Assembly: GCF_029633865.1 (NCBI RefSeq)
Contig: NC_079213.1
Span: 107,834,942 to 107,898,941 of the forward strand
Length of the DNA stretch: 64,000 nucleotides
DNA from: Lampris incognitus
Taxonomy: Eukaryota > Chordata > Actinopteri > Lampriformes > Lampridae
Reading direction: 5' to 3'
The notes beneath the pieces are model-generated. The model did no database searches and was not told the DNA's origin. It saw only the letters and a program-made list of their open reading frames with translations. The position numbers were made by a program, and so were the translations under genes. Below are positions 1 through 11,055 of this stretch, piece by piece (position 1 is the stretch's first letter; every line of letters starts with the position of its first letter).

Positions 1-557
1 GCCTCAAGCAAGTGTAGAAACATTTATGTAAATTTTCGGGGTTTAATTCCATATTTGCGGTTTCCATCAAATTTTTTCTCATTAAAATGACAAAATTTGC
101 ATAAAAGGAGTTGCACTGCAAACGGAGTTACTTTCTCACGCATGCACATGCACGCACATATCTGCCCCTGTAAGCTTTTCTCCCCTCTCCTCTCCTTTCA
201 TTTTCCTTCAGTTTATGTATGTTTGCTGGTCCTCCCCTCTCGCTTCCCTCGTTCTTTCCCTTTTTAATCTCCTCGTTCCTGTTACTTCCATTCCAGTTCT
301 ACTCTTTAGCCCCGGGGATAAACATGGCCTCTGCCGTCCACCTCACATCAATTTATAGCTCTCTCACCTGTGCCCTCCCGGACCTGTGTGCTCCTTACAA
401 GTTTTCTTCTCTGTCCTCCATCCCCCCTGGCTTTGCTTCTCTTCTCTCTCTTTCCCTTTTCCCTCCCAGCGAGATGAGATGAGTTGAACCGAGCACTGAA
501 ACATCCGCCGTGTATGTTCCACTGATGTTGATGGTTTATCTGGTTATGAACCAGATA

Positions 558-905
558 CTACTACTACTACTACCACTACTACCTTTGGCTGCTCATCCGT
601 TTCCATCTCTTCCTGTCCTCTACATCTTCCTCCGTCAAACCAGCCACCTGCATGTCCTCCCTCACCACATCCATAAACCTCCTCTTTGGCCTTCCTCTTC
701 TCCTCTTCCCTGGCAGCTCCATATTCAGCATCCTTCTCCCAATATACCCAGCATCTCTCCTCCACACATGTCCAAGCCATCTCAATCTTGCCTCTCCTGA
801 TTTGTCTCCAAACCGTCCAACCTGAGCGGTCCCTCTAACATACTCGTTCCTAATCCTGTCCTTCTTCGTCACTCCCAATGCCCTTCTGCTTCACTTCCAA
901 CACAA
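558..905 (-). mobile_element. 5'-truncated RTE-like LINE, C-terminal tail of the reverse transcriptase ORF
   Basis: The minus strand reads the familiar tail of fish RTE-type LINE polyproteins: TKKDRIRNEY, RWLGHVWRRDAGYIG, MLNMELPGKRRRGRPKRRF and VREDMQVAGLTEEDVEDR. Its 3' end runs into a (TAC)n microsatellite at about 558-588, as is usual for this family. The insertion is bracketed by a 17-bp direct repeat at 541-557 and 906-922 (tggttat, G or A, aaccagata), a target-site duplication with one mismatch. Only the last ~350 bp arrived, so the copy was dead on arrival. A second copy on the + strand at 35.5-35.9 kb carries the same protein tail. Confidence 0.85.
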
Positions 906-965
906 TGGTTATAAACCAGATAAATAGTGATAAATACGGTTGCGAAACCAACAAAGTCTTGCCCT

Positions 966-1235
966 CAACCTCAGAATCAGAATCACTTTGTCATTTCATT
1001 TCATGCACTCGTGCACATGAAACAAAACGAAATATTGTTTCCCCCCCAGTCCACAACAGTGCAACACAAAGACAAAAACACATATCCAAAAACTACAAGA
1101 ACACATATCTAAACTAAACCAAAAAATAACGCACTGTCCAAGAGAGAGCGAACACCAGCCAGGATGACTGCCGGTCAGCATGGGCTAGCTAGCAGCTAGC
1201 TTAGCCTGCCCCGCTTCCTGATTCAGACCCGATGT
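966..1235 (-). repeat. Dispersed repeat, probably a LINE 3' region (family C)
   Basis: Starts with the LINE-end signature aatcagaatcactttgtcat. It continues through a segment (cacaacagtgcaacacaaag) that recurs at about 18480 and 62970, and ends with the gcatgggctagc block that recurs twice at 63.1-63.4 kb. The match to those copies is by eye. No coding sequence is visible. Confidence 0.6.
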
Positions 1236-1283
1236 TTTACTTTTTTAGTTTGTCGAAAGAGTGATAGCTTTTATAGATATTGT

Positions 1284-1484
1284 CAAGGCTCGGCGTTTTC
1301 GGTTTTTACCGATTTCCACCGAAAAATACCCAGTTTCTGAAACAGCTTTTCACCCGGATTTTATGTTTCCACGGATCCAAAAGTTGCTCCTGTTCGTGTG
1401 AGGTTATGTAACGGTGCCCTCTTGTGGCGAAATTCGGCATGCTGGATGGCTTTGAAAACTAAAAACCGGAAACGCTGAGCCTTG
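1284..1484. mobile_element. Small hAT-like MITE, copy 1
   Basis: 201-bp element with terminal inverted repeats of about 24 bp beginning CAAGGCTCGGCGTTTTCGG; the right end, reverse-complemented, begins CAAGGCTCAGCGTTTCCGG. It is flanked by a perfect 8-bp duplication gatattgt (1276-1283 and 1485-1492), the size typical of hAT transposition. A second copy with the same ends and core lies at 7124-7345. There is no ORF, so it would depend on a transposase from elsewhere. Confidence 0.8.
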
Positions 1485-1570
1485 GATATTGTGTAGTGTA
1501 GAGAAGTTCGACTAGAACAGAATAACGCCTATTCCAGGAAAGAGGGGGGGGGGGGTTCCTGTCAGATAGA

Positions 1571-1650
1571 GGAGAGAGAGAGAGACAGAGAGAGAGAGGG
1601 AGAGACAGAGAGAGAGAGAGAGAGAGAGCGAGAGGGAGAGAGAGAGATAT
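1571..1650. repeat. (GA)n microsatellite
   Basis: Impure AG/GA dinucleotide tract immediately 3' of a poly-G run at about 1546-1555. Confidence 0.9.
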
Positions 1651-1687
1651 CAAGTGACAGGCTATTAACTTTTGAACTCATTCCCAC

Positions 1688-2129
1688 ACTTTTTATTATC
1701 CCCCCCCCCCTCCTTTTCTTCCCAATTGTACCCAGCCAATCACCCCACTCTTCCGAGCCGTCCCGGTCGCTGCTCCACCTCCTCTGCCGATCCGGGGGGG
1801 AGGGGAGGGCTGCAGACTACCACATGCCTCCTCCCATACAGGTGGAGTCGCCAGCCGCTTCTTTTCACCTGACAGTGAGGAGTTTCACCAGGGGGACGTA
1901 GCACATGGGAGGATCACGCTATTCCCCCCAGTTCCCCCTGCCCTCTGAACAGGCATCCCGACCGACCAGAGGAGGCGCTAGTGCAGCGACCACGTCCGGT
2001 TTCCCACCCGCAGACACGGCCAATTGTGTCTACGGACGCCCGACCAAGCCGGAGGTAACACGGGGATTCGAACCGGCGATCCCCGCGTTGGTAGGCAACG
2101 GAATAGACCGCCACGCTACCCGGGCGCCC
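1688..2129 (-). mobile_element. tRNA-derived SINE, family A
   Basis: Full-length ~440-bp SINE in reverse orientation. The tRNA-like head lies at the right end: its box B, GGTTCGAATCC on the minus strand, is near 2060-2080. The conserved body includes ggtgaaaagaagcggctggc on the minus strand. It is flanked by an 11-bp target duplication ctcattcccac (1677-1687 and 2130-2140). Seven other copies lie in the window (3969, 8099, 11056, 15000, 28469, 29832, 38710). Confidence 0.85.
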
Positions 2130-2269
2130 CTCATTCCCACCCTTTCACCTGAGTATTGATTCAGTAATTCACCTGTCATGAATGCATGAGATACAGTAGA
2201 GGTAAAGCAAGACTAAGGTGTGTGTGTGTGTCTGTGTGTGTGTGGGCTCCCATGTTGGTAGTCAGACAG

Positions 2270-2600
2270 TTGGTTGACTCTTCCGGCCTGTCGCTGCTCC
2301 GTCTCCGTGGGAGCCGGTTGGCGTGTGCGCTTGGCACATGCATTTGCACGGGAGCGTGTTGTGTGTTTGTTTAGGCGAGCGAAGTTGTGAACACCAGCCG
2401 TCGGACCGGGCACGAACGGTAGATTTACAATGCCGCCTCTTGTTTCCTCTCTCGCTCTGGCCCATTTGCATGAATGAGTTGTCCAACAGGGTGTGTTGTG
2501 GTGCGTGAGGGCCGGAGGCGGCGTGTGTGACAAAACGGAGCGGCGTCGGGCGGGGCCAATTGATTTCTCCTCTGCTGCCATCCGTCGTTGGAAACCGGGG
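2270..2600. promoter_or_regulatory. CpG-rich patch with GC box and CCAAT motif, possible promoter
   Basis: Many CpGs in an otherwise AT/CA-rich neighbourhood, with a GC box fused to CCAAT (gggcggggccaat, about 2547-2560). No exon could be tied to it, so a promoter role is inference. It could be an upstream or alternative promoter for the + strand gene starting at 17 kb, or an unmethylated CpG patch with no gene. Confidence 0.25.
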
Positions 2601-2704
2601 TTAACTATCTGGGCAGCCTGGGAGCAGCTCAGATCGATGCCGCTTTTTACAAGTACAGGCTGTCACCAGGCTGTCACCTTCAGGAACGAAAGCATTTCCA
2701 CACC

Positions 2705-2706
<2 letters not shown>

Positions 2707-2743
<37 letters not shown>

Positions 2744-3025
2744 ACACGAACACACACACCAGTATACACATACGGGGGCTCAGTCAGACCCGCTGATAAT
2801 TCCTCTTGCTTGGAACTAGCCAACCGTGGCCCAAGGATTTCAATACATAGACGTGGTTGTCTAGATACATGCACATACACACACTGGATCACAAAAAGGT
2901 GCACGCACACACACACACACGCACACACAAACACACACACACAGAAAGGCATCAGCAAACAGTGCGCTCTACCTGTGAGAGGTTAGCTAAGGTTGTGCTG
3001 TCACTATTAAATACTGCTGACAGGG

Positions 3026-3069
<44 letters not shown>

Positions 3070-3070
3070 C
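2707..3070. repeat. Cluster of (CA)n microsatellites
   Basis: Three CA arrays (about 2708-2757, 2903-2942 and 3029-3069) within 370 bp, separated by unique sequence. Confidence 0.9.
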
Positions 3071-3159
3071 ACACTGTGTGGAAATTAATGATGGTGTCTG
3101 CACCAGCAGAGCAGAGGGAGTGAAGGCCTTTAAAAGCCGCAGCATTAATCCTCTGACCG

Positions 3160-3560
3160 GAGCGTTAATGAATAGAGCCGGCCAACCCCGTGCCAGAAAA
3201 CCTCTTCACCGCCACATTAACAAACCCGCTGCCGGGCCGCCTGTCCAGGCCACCGCCTCCTCGCCCCTGCGTGCGCGTTCGCCTCCCTGCAGGACTGCGT
3301 GTCCGCTTTGTCGATTTGCGTATCGGCCGCTGGATGGTGTCGCTCCGCAGCGCCCCCCGGCCTTTCCCCCCGGCCCCACGCGGGGTATTTCCTGCGGTTC
3401 ATTCGCACGCTCGTCTGCGAAGATGAGCGCCGGCGTGTTTGTAGGCGCTGGGGACTTGCGGAAAAGACCTTCGTGTCGTGTTCAGACTGAATGCCGGCTG
3501 TGCCCCGACGACCGAGCGCGGTAGCGGGCTGCTTCGATAAATCCCATGGTGCATTGCTCG
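3160..3560. promoter_or_regulatory. CpG-rich patch, possible CpG island
   Basis: About 400 bp of strongly GC- and CpG-rich sequence (for example gccgggccgcc, cgcagcgcc, cgagcgcggtagcgg). Several reading frames stay open, but only because stop codons are rare in GC-rich DNA. No recognisable protein or splice pair was seen. Confidence 0.3.
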
Positions 3561-3668
3561 AGGCGATGGTGAGCGGCAGCTTGGGATGCTACATAATCCG
3601 GAGCGGTGTACAGCTAACGGAACAGGCAGCTCCAGTGTCACCACTGATGTCACATCTATGGTGTAAAT

Positions 3669-3702
3669 GTGATGATGATGATGATGATGTGATGATGATG
3701 AA
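3669..3702. repeat. (GAT)n microsatellite
   Basis: Tandem gatgat repeat with one interruption. Confidence 0.85.
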
Positions 3703-3968
3703 ATCTGCAACTTGGCTTGCCATCCTGTCTCCACACACACAGACGGACTGCTATCTTTGTGAGGACCCCTCACTGACTGCATTCACTTCCTAGCCCTCAA
3801 TGCGAACCTTAACCATCAGAGCTACGTGCTAACTTTAACCAGATGCTAATTCTGATTTTAAACCAAAATCCTGATTCCAAAATAAGACCCTTGAAGAAGT
3901 GAGGACTGGCCAAAATGTCCTCACTGTGCAAAAATCTCTTCACTGCGACGGTGAAACATTCCAGATTG

Positions 3969-4415
3969 GGTGGCGTCCGGGTAGCGTAGTGGCCTACCAA
4001 CACGGGGATCGGCGGTTCGAATCCCTGTGTTGCCTCTGGCTTCGTCGGGCGTCCCTACAGACCCAGTTGGCCGTGTCTGTGGTTGGGAAGCTGGATGTGG
4101 GTGTGTGTCCTGGTCGCTGCACTAGCGCCTCCACTGGTTGGCCGGGGCACCTGTTCGGGGGGGGGGAGGGCTGGGGGGTGATAGCATCATGATCCTCCTC
4201 CCACACGCTACATCCCCCTAGTGAAACTCCCCACTGTCAGGTGAAAAGAAGCGGCTGGCGACTCCACATGTATGGGAGGAGGCGTGTGGTAGTCTGCAGC
4301 CCCTCCCCGGATCGGCAGAGGGGGGTGGAGCAGCGCCCGGGACGGCTCGGACGAGTGGGGTAATTGGTCGGATACAACTGGAGAGTAAAAGGGAGAAAAA
4401 TCCCATAGCAAAAAA
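3969..4415 (+). mobile_element. tRNA-derived SINE, family A
   Basis: Begins gtggcgtccgggtagcgtag, with box B ggttcgaatcc at about 4013-4023. The body includes gaagcggctggcgactccac, and the tail runs into an A-rich stretch near 4410. Same family as the copies at 1688, 8099, 11056, 15000, 28469, 29832 and 38710. Confidence 0.85.
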
Positions 4416-6369
4416 ATTCAAATTGGTCCCCACATAGATAGAAGCACAAGAACACACACACAGAGGCTGAACTTGGCTGTCGGATGTCTGTGTTGAAGCC
4501 GACGTTAAGATGGGAGCTTAGTGCAACAGACGGTGTCGGCTTCAGAGGAGACAAGAAGTCCCGCTGACACGGCGAGCGAGGAGGAGGAGGAGAGGCGTAA
4601 AGAGAGGCAGGCAAGCGCCCATCAGTGGCGTAACAAGAGACACATGCTGGACGAGATGAAACGCCTCAGATCGTTTTCAGCCTGTGTTGTGTTAAATACG
4701 TGTGTAGCTTCTACGGCCAGTCTTTACCTGTGCGTGCAGCCCCGCTGTGCTGAAGTGTTTAAAAATGTTGTCCAACTGGGCTCGTTTAAGGGTACTTATG
4801 TAAAGTCGCACACGTACACACACTTTGCACAACTGCTGTACACCGTGAATCACAGCTGCATCGGCACTTTCGCACAGTGTGCGACTGTCATTTACTGTTG
4901 CTTGCTGGTTGTCCATGGTGCCCGATGATGACCATCTTCTTCTATCTGTGGGTCCTTTGAGGACTCGGATAGCAGAAGATACCTGCAGCAGAGATGGTTT
5001 TTAAAGTGGCATGGGGGGTGCGCTTCTCCCAACACCACATGACTTGATTGTAGAGGAGATGGATCCGATGGCAAGGAGGATCCCTAGACGACCGGCACCT
5101 CCACACAACTGCAGGGGGCTGCCGGAAATCCGGTTTTTCGGAAACCGCCTCGAAGCGTGCCGCCACAGCTTGCTTTTCTGTTGGGGTGAGCTCCCTTAGC
5201 CTTATGTCTCCCCAGACTCACCCACAAGGCAGCGGGGCAGTGGTTGATAGGTGCCAGGGCGTGTCCACCAGGGTGGGCCTGCACACCATATCTCTGGGGC
5301 CCACTGCTGCTCCGAGATCCCCTGCCAAGTTAGCCTGGGGCCGCAAGACCCCAGTTACCACGTGTGGCCACGAGGAGGCCTGGCAGGAGTCTTGGTGAAG
5401 GAGAGGCTATGTACTGGCAAGGGAAGGCTTACACGCTAGCATGCTTCCCTATTCGCCACAGAGGCTAGCCAGCGGCAGCAAGCTAAGGGCAGGAAGGACA
5501 CAAGCGGGTTGGAAGAACACATGCACCTTCCCTCCAACTACACACTGCTGCACTAGACGCATCACAACACCCTGTGTGTATGTACACACACACACACACA
5601 TTTACTGTTAGCGCCTTGCTCAATGGCACGTTGTTAAGAAAGGGGGGAGTTCTCTTTGTGCAAACCCTCTAGCCAGTCTTCCTCTTCTGGCCATAACCGT
5701 GTTTCAAGACAATCTGACCGGAGGGCCGAAAAGTATAGAAACCCGTCTTCCCTCTCTTTCACATACTCGGTTCGTTAGCTTACGAGCATGCGGCCCTTTG
5801 GCGTTGCACCGCCGGCACTTGAGACGCCGCACACGCCTCGAGGTTCGGTTAACGTAACGATCTGTCCGGTCGTGTCCAGCTGTACCACAAACCCCATTTG
5901 AATTGCCCGTAGATATCCTTGTGTTGCGCTGCAGTTCCTGATGCACAAAAGTTGTCGCCTCATCCGAGTCAGTGTGTTTTCCTCCGGAGGCCCAGCTCAC
6001 GGCAGCGTGCCTTCACAGTCCAGATGCTTGTGATGATATGATGATGATGATACGATGATTCTGGGCTGAAATCACGAGGATTTGCTTATTGCTAAATCTG
6101 ATTGCAAAGTATAATTTGATCAGGTCGTCCACTGCAGGCGTAACACACAGCAAGCCGCAGCCTCCGCGGTGTGGCGAGGAGGATCCGACCTTGAAAAGTG
6201 AAGCGATGTGGTTCCTTGACAAAAAAATAAGTTTTTTTTCCTCGTGAACCTTAATCTCAGGGAATACCCGAGGTTGTTGTTTCCCCCTTATGAATTTACG
6301 ACTTTAATTCTGAGTTTTTTCTTGGAACATCACCCCCCCCCCCCCCCCTGTATTTTTTTCTTTTCTTTT
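4416..6369. other. Non-coding stretch, no gene recognised
   Basis: Contains only short open frames with no family resemblance. The part at about 4930-5560 has the look of a dispersed repeat, but no second copy is in this window. There is a short CA run at 5586-5600 and a poly-C run at about 6332-6348. Confidence 0.5.
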
Positions 6370-6995
6370 CCTCATCATCAGCCGCTTCTCCGGGGTCGGG
6401 TCACGGGGGCAGCAAGCTAAGTAGGGCACTCCAGACGTCCCTCTCCCCAGCAACGGCCTCCAGCTCCTCCTGGGGGGATCCCAAGGCCTTCCCAGGCCAG
6501 GTTGGACATGTAGTCCCTCCAGCGAGTTCTGGGTCTACCTCGGGGTCTCCTCCCAGTTGGGCGTGCCCGGATAACCTCCAAAGGAAGGCGCCCAGGAGGC
6601 ATCCTAATCAGATGCCCGAATCACCCCAACCACGTTATTATGGATCCCACTGCTTTTCTGGGCACTCTGCCTCTGATTGGCCAGTACTCATTGCCTCCGT
6701 TGGTTGGGTTGGTTAGGGTTAGGGTTAGGGCAGAGTTAGGTTTAACGTTAGCTAATCAGAGGCAGAGTAGGGGTGGGTCTTGCTGGAATCCTAGCGCCTG
6801 GATGCTCACAGGGCGTGTCTTGCCCAGAAAAGCAGTGGGATCCATAATAACGCACCCCAACCGGCTCCTTTCGCCACGAAGGAGCAGCGGCTCTACTCCG
6901 AGCTCCCTCCAGATGTCCGAGCTCCTCACCTTATTTCTAAGGCCGAGCCCAGACATCCTACGGAGGAAACTCATTTCAGCCGCTTTATTTTTTTT
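6370..6995 (-). mobile_element. LINE tail (non-LTR retrotransposon), split by a small DNA element
   Basis: The minus strand from 6602 to 6417 reads the repetitive C-terminus typical of fish LINE ORF2 tails (PTGRRPRGRPRTRWRDY, NLAWEGLGIP). Related LINE sequence resumes at 6853-6995. The two halves are separated by the 221-bp element at 6632-6852, whose insertion duplicated host sequence. The LINE clade is not assigned. Confidence 0.7.
6632..6852. mobile_element. Near-palindromic MITE inserted in a LINE tail
   Basis: Perfect 32-bp terminal inverted repeats at 6633-6664 and 6821-6852 (outer end cgttattatggatccc), flanked by a ~10-bp duplication caccccaacc (6622-6631 and 6853-6862). A second inner inverted pair (ctctgcctctgatt at about 6665; aatcagaggcagag at about 6754) makes the element almost a hairpin. 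The loop carries three TTAGGG telomere-like repeats (6711-6730). The target length fits 8-10-bp-duplicating superfamilies (hAT, Mutator-like); the family is not recognised. Confidence 0.8.
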
Positions 6996-7123
6996 GTGAC
7001 CTTGAATGAAGATGTGTAAAAAAAGAATCAGTGTGGTTCTGCGTATTGATAAAGACACAGGGTGCACAGCCACTTGCTTAATGCAAATGGAGCAGTGCAA
7101 CTAAATAGTTAATATCTCCTGGT

Positions 7124-7345
7124 CAAGGCTCAGCGTTTTCGGTTTTTACCGATTTTCAGCGAAAAATATCCAGATTTTTTTAAAAGGAGCAGATCGGTTT
7201 AAACTGGTTTTCACCCGGATTTTATGTTTCGGCGGATCCAAAAGTTGTTCCTGTTCGTGTGAGGTTACGTAACAGTGCCCTCTTGTGGCGAAATTCGGCA
7301 TGCTGGATGGCTTTGAAAAATAGAAACCGAAAACACTGAGCCTTG
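7124..7345. mobile_element. Small hAT-like MITE, copy 2
   Basis: 222-bp relative of the element at 1284-1484: same ends (CAAGGCTCAGCGTTTTCGG and its inverted partner) and same core (aaattcggcatgctggatgg). It has a ~20-bp extra stretch after the left end. The flanking octamers (ctcctggt and ctcatagc) match at only 5 of 8 positions, so this copy looks older. Confidence 0.75.
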
Positions 7346-8098
7346 CTCATAGCGCATACGAAACAAAGGTTTTTCAAAGGAATCTGAATCGTCTCTCGGC
7401 CTAGAGATCACGTCCTTGTACCATCGTCATCGACGCCGTGCTCGGTCTACTTTCAGCTCAGTCGCTGTGATACGTAAATTAGGACTGCCCACAGTCCGCT
7501 CATTACCACCTATATGTTATGAAGCACATTCAGAGTGGCTGGTGCGGCTTGCAGTCTCTTGAAATTCATGCTTAATTGGAGGAGCTTTGAATGACTGGAA
7601 GTGGCTCGGGACTCGGGAGCGGCCGTAGTTTTCCCCAGGCTTCGGTTGGTGGTACCACTCCTTTTATTCCTCAATTTGCGGTTGCAGCATCGGCTCCAAA
7701 CTCATACTTCTAATTGCATGTAGGATTAAAAGGGGTGGTCAATCATTGACGGTGACAGCTAAGTGACCCATAATTCTCCAGTTTGAACAGGGGGCCACTA
7801 ATGGTGGCCAATGAAATGTCTCTGGAGGGCAGAGGTCACCATCACCCCCCCCCCGACTCAAACTGCTTCCCTTAGCATTGGGTAACTGCCGTCACAAATA
7901 ATAGTAGTTAGACTCTGCATGACCTTACCTAGCGATACAGGGTAAGACGTGGAGAAGCTTCGCTCTGTTGAAGTTCTCTTATTAGTAATACATCCAGAGA
8001 TGGTGTCAAGTCGACACAAACGCTCAAAAAAGTCTGTGTGACAGTAACAGAGAAGCCTCCGCACTCGTTCTTTAGAGGGGCTCAACACTTAAACCTGT
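7346..8098. other. Non-coding stretch, nothing recognised
   Basis: No open frame with family resemblance and no repeat structure beyond short homopolymers. Confidence 0.5.
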
Positions 8099-8513
8099 TT
8101 TTTTTTTCTCCCCAATTTTACTTGGCCAGTTACCCCACTCTTCCGAGCCGTCCCGGTCGCTGCTCCACCCCCTCTTCCGATCCGGGGAGGGCTGCAGACT
8201 ACCACGTGCCTCCTCCTCCGATACATGTGGAGTCTCCAGCCGCTTCTTTTCCCCTGACAGTGAGGAGTTTCACCAGGGGGACGTAGCATGTGGGAGGGTC
8301 ACGCTATTCTACCCTCTGAGCAAGCGCCCCGACCAACCAGAGGAGGCACCAGTGCAGTGACCAGGACACATACCCACATCCAGCTTCTCGCCCGCAGACA
8401 TGGCCAATTGTGTCTGTAGCAACGCCCGACCAAGCCGGCGGTACCACGGGGATTCGAACCGGGATCCCCGTGTTGGTAGGCAACGGAATAGACCGCTGCG
8501 CTACCTGGACGCC
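8099..8513 (-). mobile_element. tRNA-derived SINE, family A
   Basis: Reverse-oriented copy. The tRNA-like head is at the right end (minus-strand box B near 8450), and the body contains the shared gaagcggctgg block on the minus strand. The T-rich stretch at 8097-8107 is the SINE's A-rich tail on the opposite strand. Confidence 0.85.
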
Positions 8514-9789
8514 TGACATTAAACGTGGTTTTTGAGCTGTATACTGAATGATTCAACTGTACAGTGATGAAACACATCAAGGCCGGTTTCGATACCGATA
8601 TTTCTTACCAAATTTATGAAACCGGCATTTCATGGGTTGAAAATGGCTCAGCATGCCCTCTACTGCTTTAAATCAGCCCTGAACCTTGCAAGGCCAGTGA
8701 AATGTCTGGTCATCGTAGAGTCGACCAGTTGGGACTTACCCAATCCGCGTCGGGTCGCCTTTGCAGGCCGGTGTCTTGACACCGTGCCAGAAGGCGGGCC
8801 GGGGGAGGCGACCACGGCGGTGTGCGGCAGCGACTCCGGACATGTGCCAGGCCCTTCTCGCGGATCTCCTCAGCTACTCCTGCCTCACACTTCTACGCCC
8901 CCTTGTCCAGGTCTGACCTAGGCTCAGACCTGGAGGAGAAGTTACACTTTAAGTTCTTCTCTTCGGTCACGTTTGTTCACACACACTTGTCCCCCCCCCC
9001 CCCAATACACGGCAGTTACACACACCCGAAAACGACCTGTGTGGTCGTGCAAACAGAGATGTGGCAAATAGCTAGATGAATTATTGATCTGGATGAGGAT
9101 GGAGGCACAAAAACACATCCGACACAATCTCCTGTATCATCCTCTCTCTCTCTCTCTCTCCCATTCTGCCCTTCTTTTATATCCTCCTTCCTTTCTCCCA
9201 GTCCTGGCTTGTTCCCAGGTTTTACTCATATCCATGTTCTGTCTCACCCTCGCCCGTCTGTCTGCTCATTTTGTTCAACGTCGAGCTTTCGTGCAGTCGT
9301 CCTCTTGTTGAAAGACCTTCATCCATGTCCGAGGGCTTTTCCCCAAAGCAAGCTTCCTGTGTGTATTTTGCTGTCACATAGTCAGGTAGATTAGTTGGCG
9401 TTGTGTTCACACACACACACATGTGCCACCATGTCAGGGCTGCCAGTAATTCTCCTTAAAGTTGGAGGTAACACAGGGTGGGGAAATAAAGCTCATTACA
9501 CAAATGTGGCAAAAAGGGAGAGAGACTTTGGAGAGCCTCGTGTGTCAGTCCAGCCCGGTCAAATGAGAATAAAAAGAACTGACGTTAAGCCGGTCCCACA
9601 CTACTCCATCAGCCCCCCACCATCTCCAACAAAGACCACCCACTGAAAACACTGATGTTATAATGAAGGCATCTAAAACTTAATGAACGCCCTGCCTTTG
9701 CTCAGTCTGTCTCTCTTTCGTCCTCTATTAGTCAGTTTTCTTCTTATTCTTTCTCTGATTTCTTTCATCTCCGCCTCCGTCTTCTCTCC

Positions 9790-9790
<1 letters not shown>
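8514..9790. other. Non-coding stretch with simple repeats
   Basis: Holds a poly-C run at about 8991-9003, a (TC)n at 9144-9162 and short CA runs. No gene recognised. Confidence 0.5.

Positions 9791-9795
<5 letters not shown>

Positions 9796-9841
<46 letters not shown>
9796..9841. repeat. (TC)n microsatellite
   Basis: Pure CT dinucleotide array directly abutting the 3' end of the following reverse-oriented SINE. Confidence 0.9.
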
Positions 9842-9845
<4 letters not shown>

Positions 9846-10215
9846 CATCCATCCGTCCATTATGCGAACCGCTTATCCTGCTCTCAGGGTCGCTGGAGCC
9901 TATCCCAGCAGTCATTGGGCGGCAGGTGTGGAGACACCCTGGACAGGCTGCCAGGCCATCACCCAGGGCCGACACACACACACACACACTCACTCAAACC
10001 TAGGGGCAATTTAGTGCATCCGATTCACCTGCCCTACATGTCTTTGGACTGTGGGAGGAAACCAGAGCACCTGGAGGAAACCCACACAGACACAGGGAGA
10101 ACATGCAAACTCCACACAGAGGACGACCCCAAAGGTTGGACAACCCCGGGGCTCGAACCCAGGACCTTCTTGCTGTGAGGCGACCGCACTAACCACTGCG
10201 CCACCGTGCCGCCCA
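9846..10215 (-). mobile_element. tRNA-like SINE, family B
   Basis: Reverse copy of the common fish repeat whose forward head reads ggcggcacggtggcgcagtg. The minus-strand box B (ggttcgagcccc type) is near 10150, and it ends in the ggatggatgg tail at the left. Other copies are at 17581, 24188, 36829, 42506 (tail), 45032, 45746 and 49991. Confidence 0.8.
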
Positions 10216-10352
10216 TAAAGAGAGGCAGAGGCAGAGTCTCTGCCTCTCTTTATCGCCTCTCTCCATCTCTTATTTATCTCAGCATGTGACCACACATACA
10301 GCAGAATACAAGCAGCCATGAGACTTAGTTGAATTAGTTGGAAGGTAAAACT

Positions 10353-10354
10353 AT

Positions 10355-10408
<54 letters not shown>
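10353..10408. repeat. (GT)n microsatellite
   Basis: Uninterrupted GT array of about 28 units. Confidence 0.95.
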
Positions 10409-10410
<2 letters not shown>

Positions 10411-11055
10411 TTACAGAAAGTTTGACCGAGTTTGTATTTACGCCCCCTTGCCTTTTGAGCTCTGCTCTGATTTCCGGATGTCTCAAGTCAGTGGTGCCTC
10501 AGCCACTTCATCCCTGTCCAGCTCCATCACAGGAAAACATCATGCCTCACACACCACTTCTCCGACTCGATCGCTGTGCACGTGAGCCCACATGTGCGGA
10601 TTTGGATATTTGGCTTGTGTGTTCAAATGTGTGTGCGAGTGTCCGGAGAGAAGTGCGTGTGTGTGGCTGGCGTGTGAGTCACAAGAGGGTTACCCTCAGC
10701 TGAGAACCAGGTTCAGAGCTGGGCTCTTTGATCCATGCTGCCAGGGCAGGCCGGTGGTAATTGCAAGCCTCATGCTGACTCCCTGTCAGAGTCACAGGGC
10801 TGCTCTTTGAAAGGGGCGAAATGATTCTGGCAATGTCCGGCTCCACATGATGAAAGCTATAATCGTGATTGAATCATGTTCAATCATTATTCCTAATTAC
10901 GATGAGATTTGTCAGTGAAAAATGCCCTTCAGTGTACCAACTGACTCGAAGGGGAAACCTTTGATATGTTGGGGACTTTGTCGCTGGAGGTCTTGATAGT
11001 CACTTCTTTAGTCAGGCGGCTGGTTTAAAACAGCATAAGATAGTCTAGTGACGGG
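10409..11055. other. Non-coding stretch, nothing recognised
   Basis: Unique-looking sequence with no convincing exon or repeat. Confidence 0.5.

Noticed and set aside
2660..3123. His/Thr-rich frames
   Set aside because: Translation of (CA)n microsatellites.
3078..3524. 148-codon frame in GC-rich DNA
   Set aside because: Stop codons are rare in CpG-rich sequence; no family resemblance, and other frames are open too.
4010..4030. Box A/B-like sequences suggesting tRNA genes at each SINE head
   Set aside because: The acceptor stem and anticodon arm do not form; these are SINE promoters repeated in eight similar copies, not tRNA genes.
6711..6730. Interstitial telomere repeat
   Set aside because: As a fusion or telomere scar: only three TTAGGG units, and they belong to the interior of a MITE.
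9683..10003. Open frames of ~106 codons on both strands
   Set aside because: Created by the (TC)n array and the reverse-oriented SINE; low-complexity Ser/Leu or Arg/Glu repeats.
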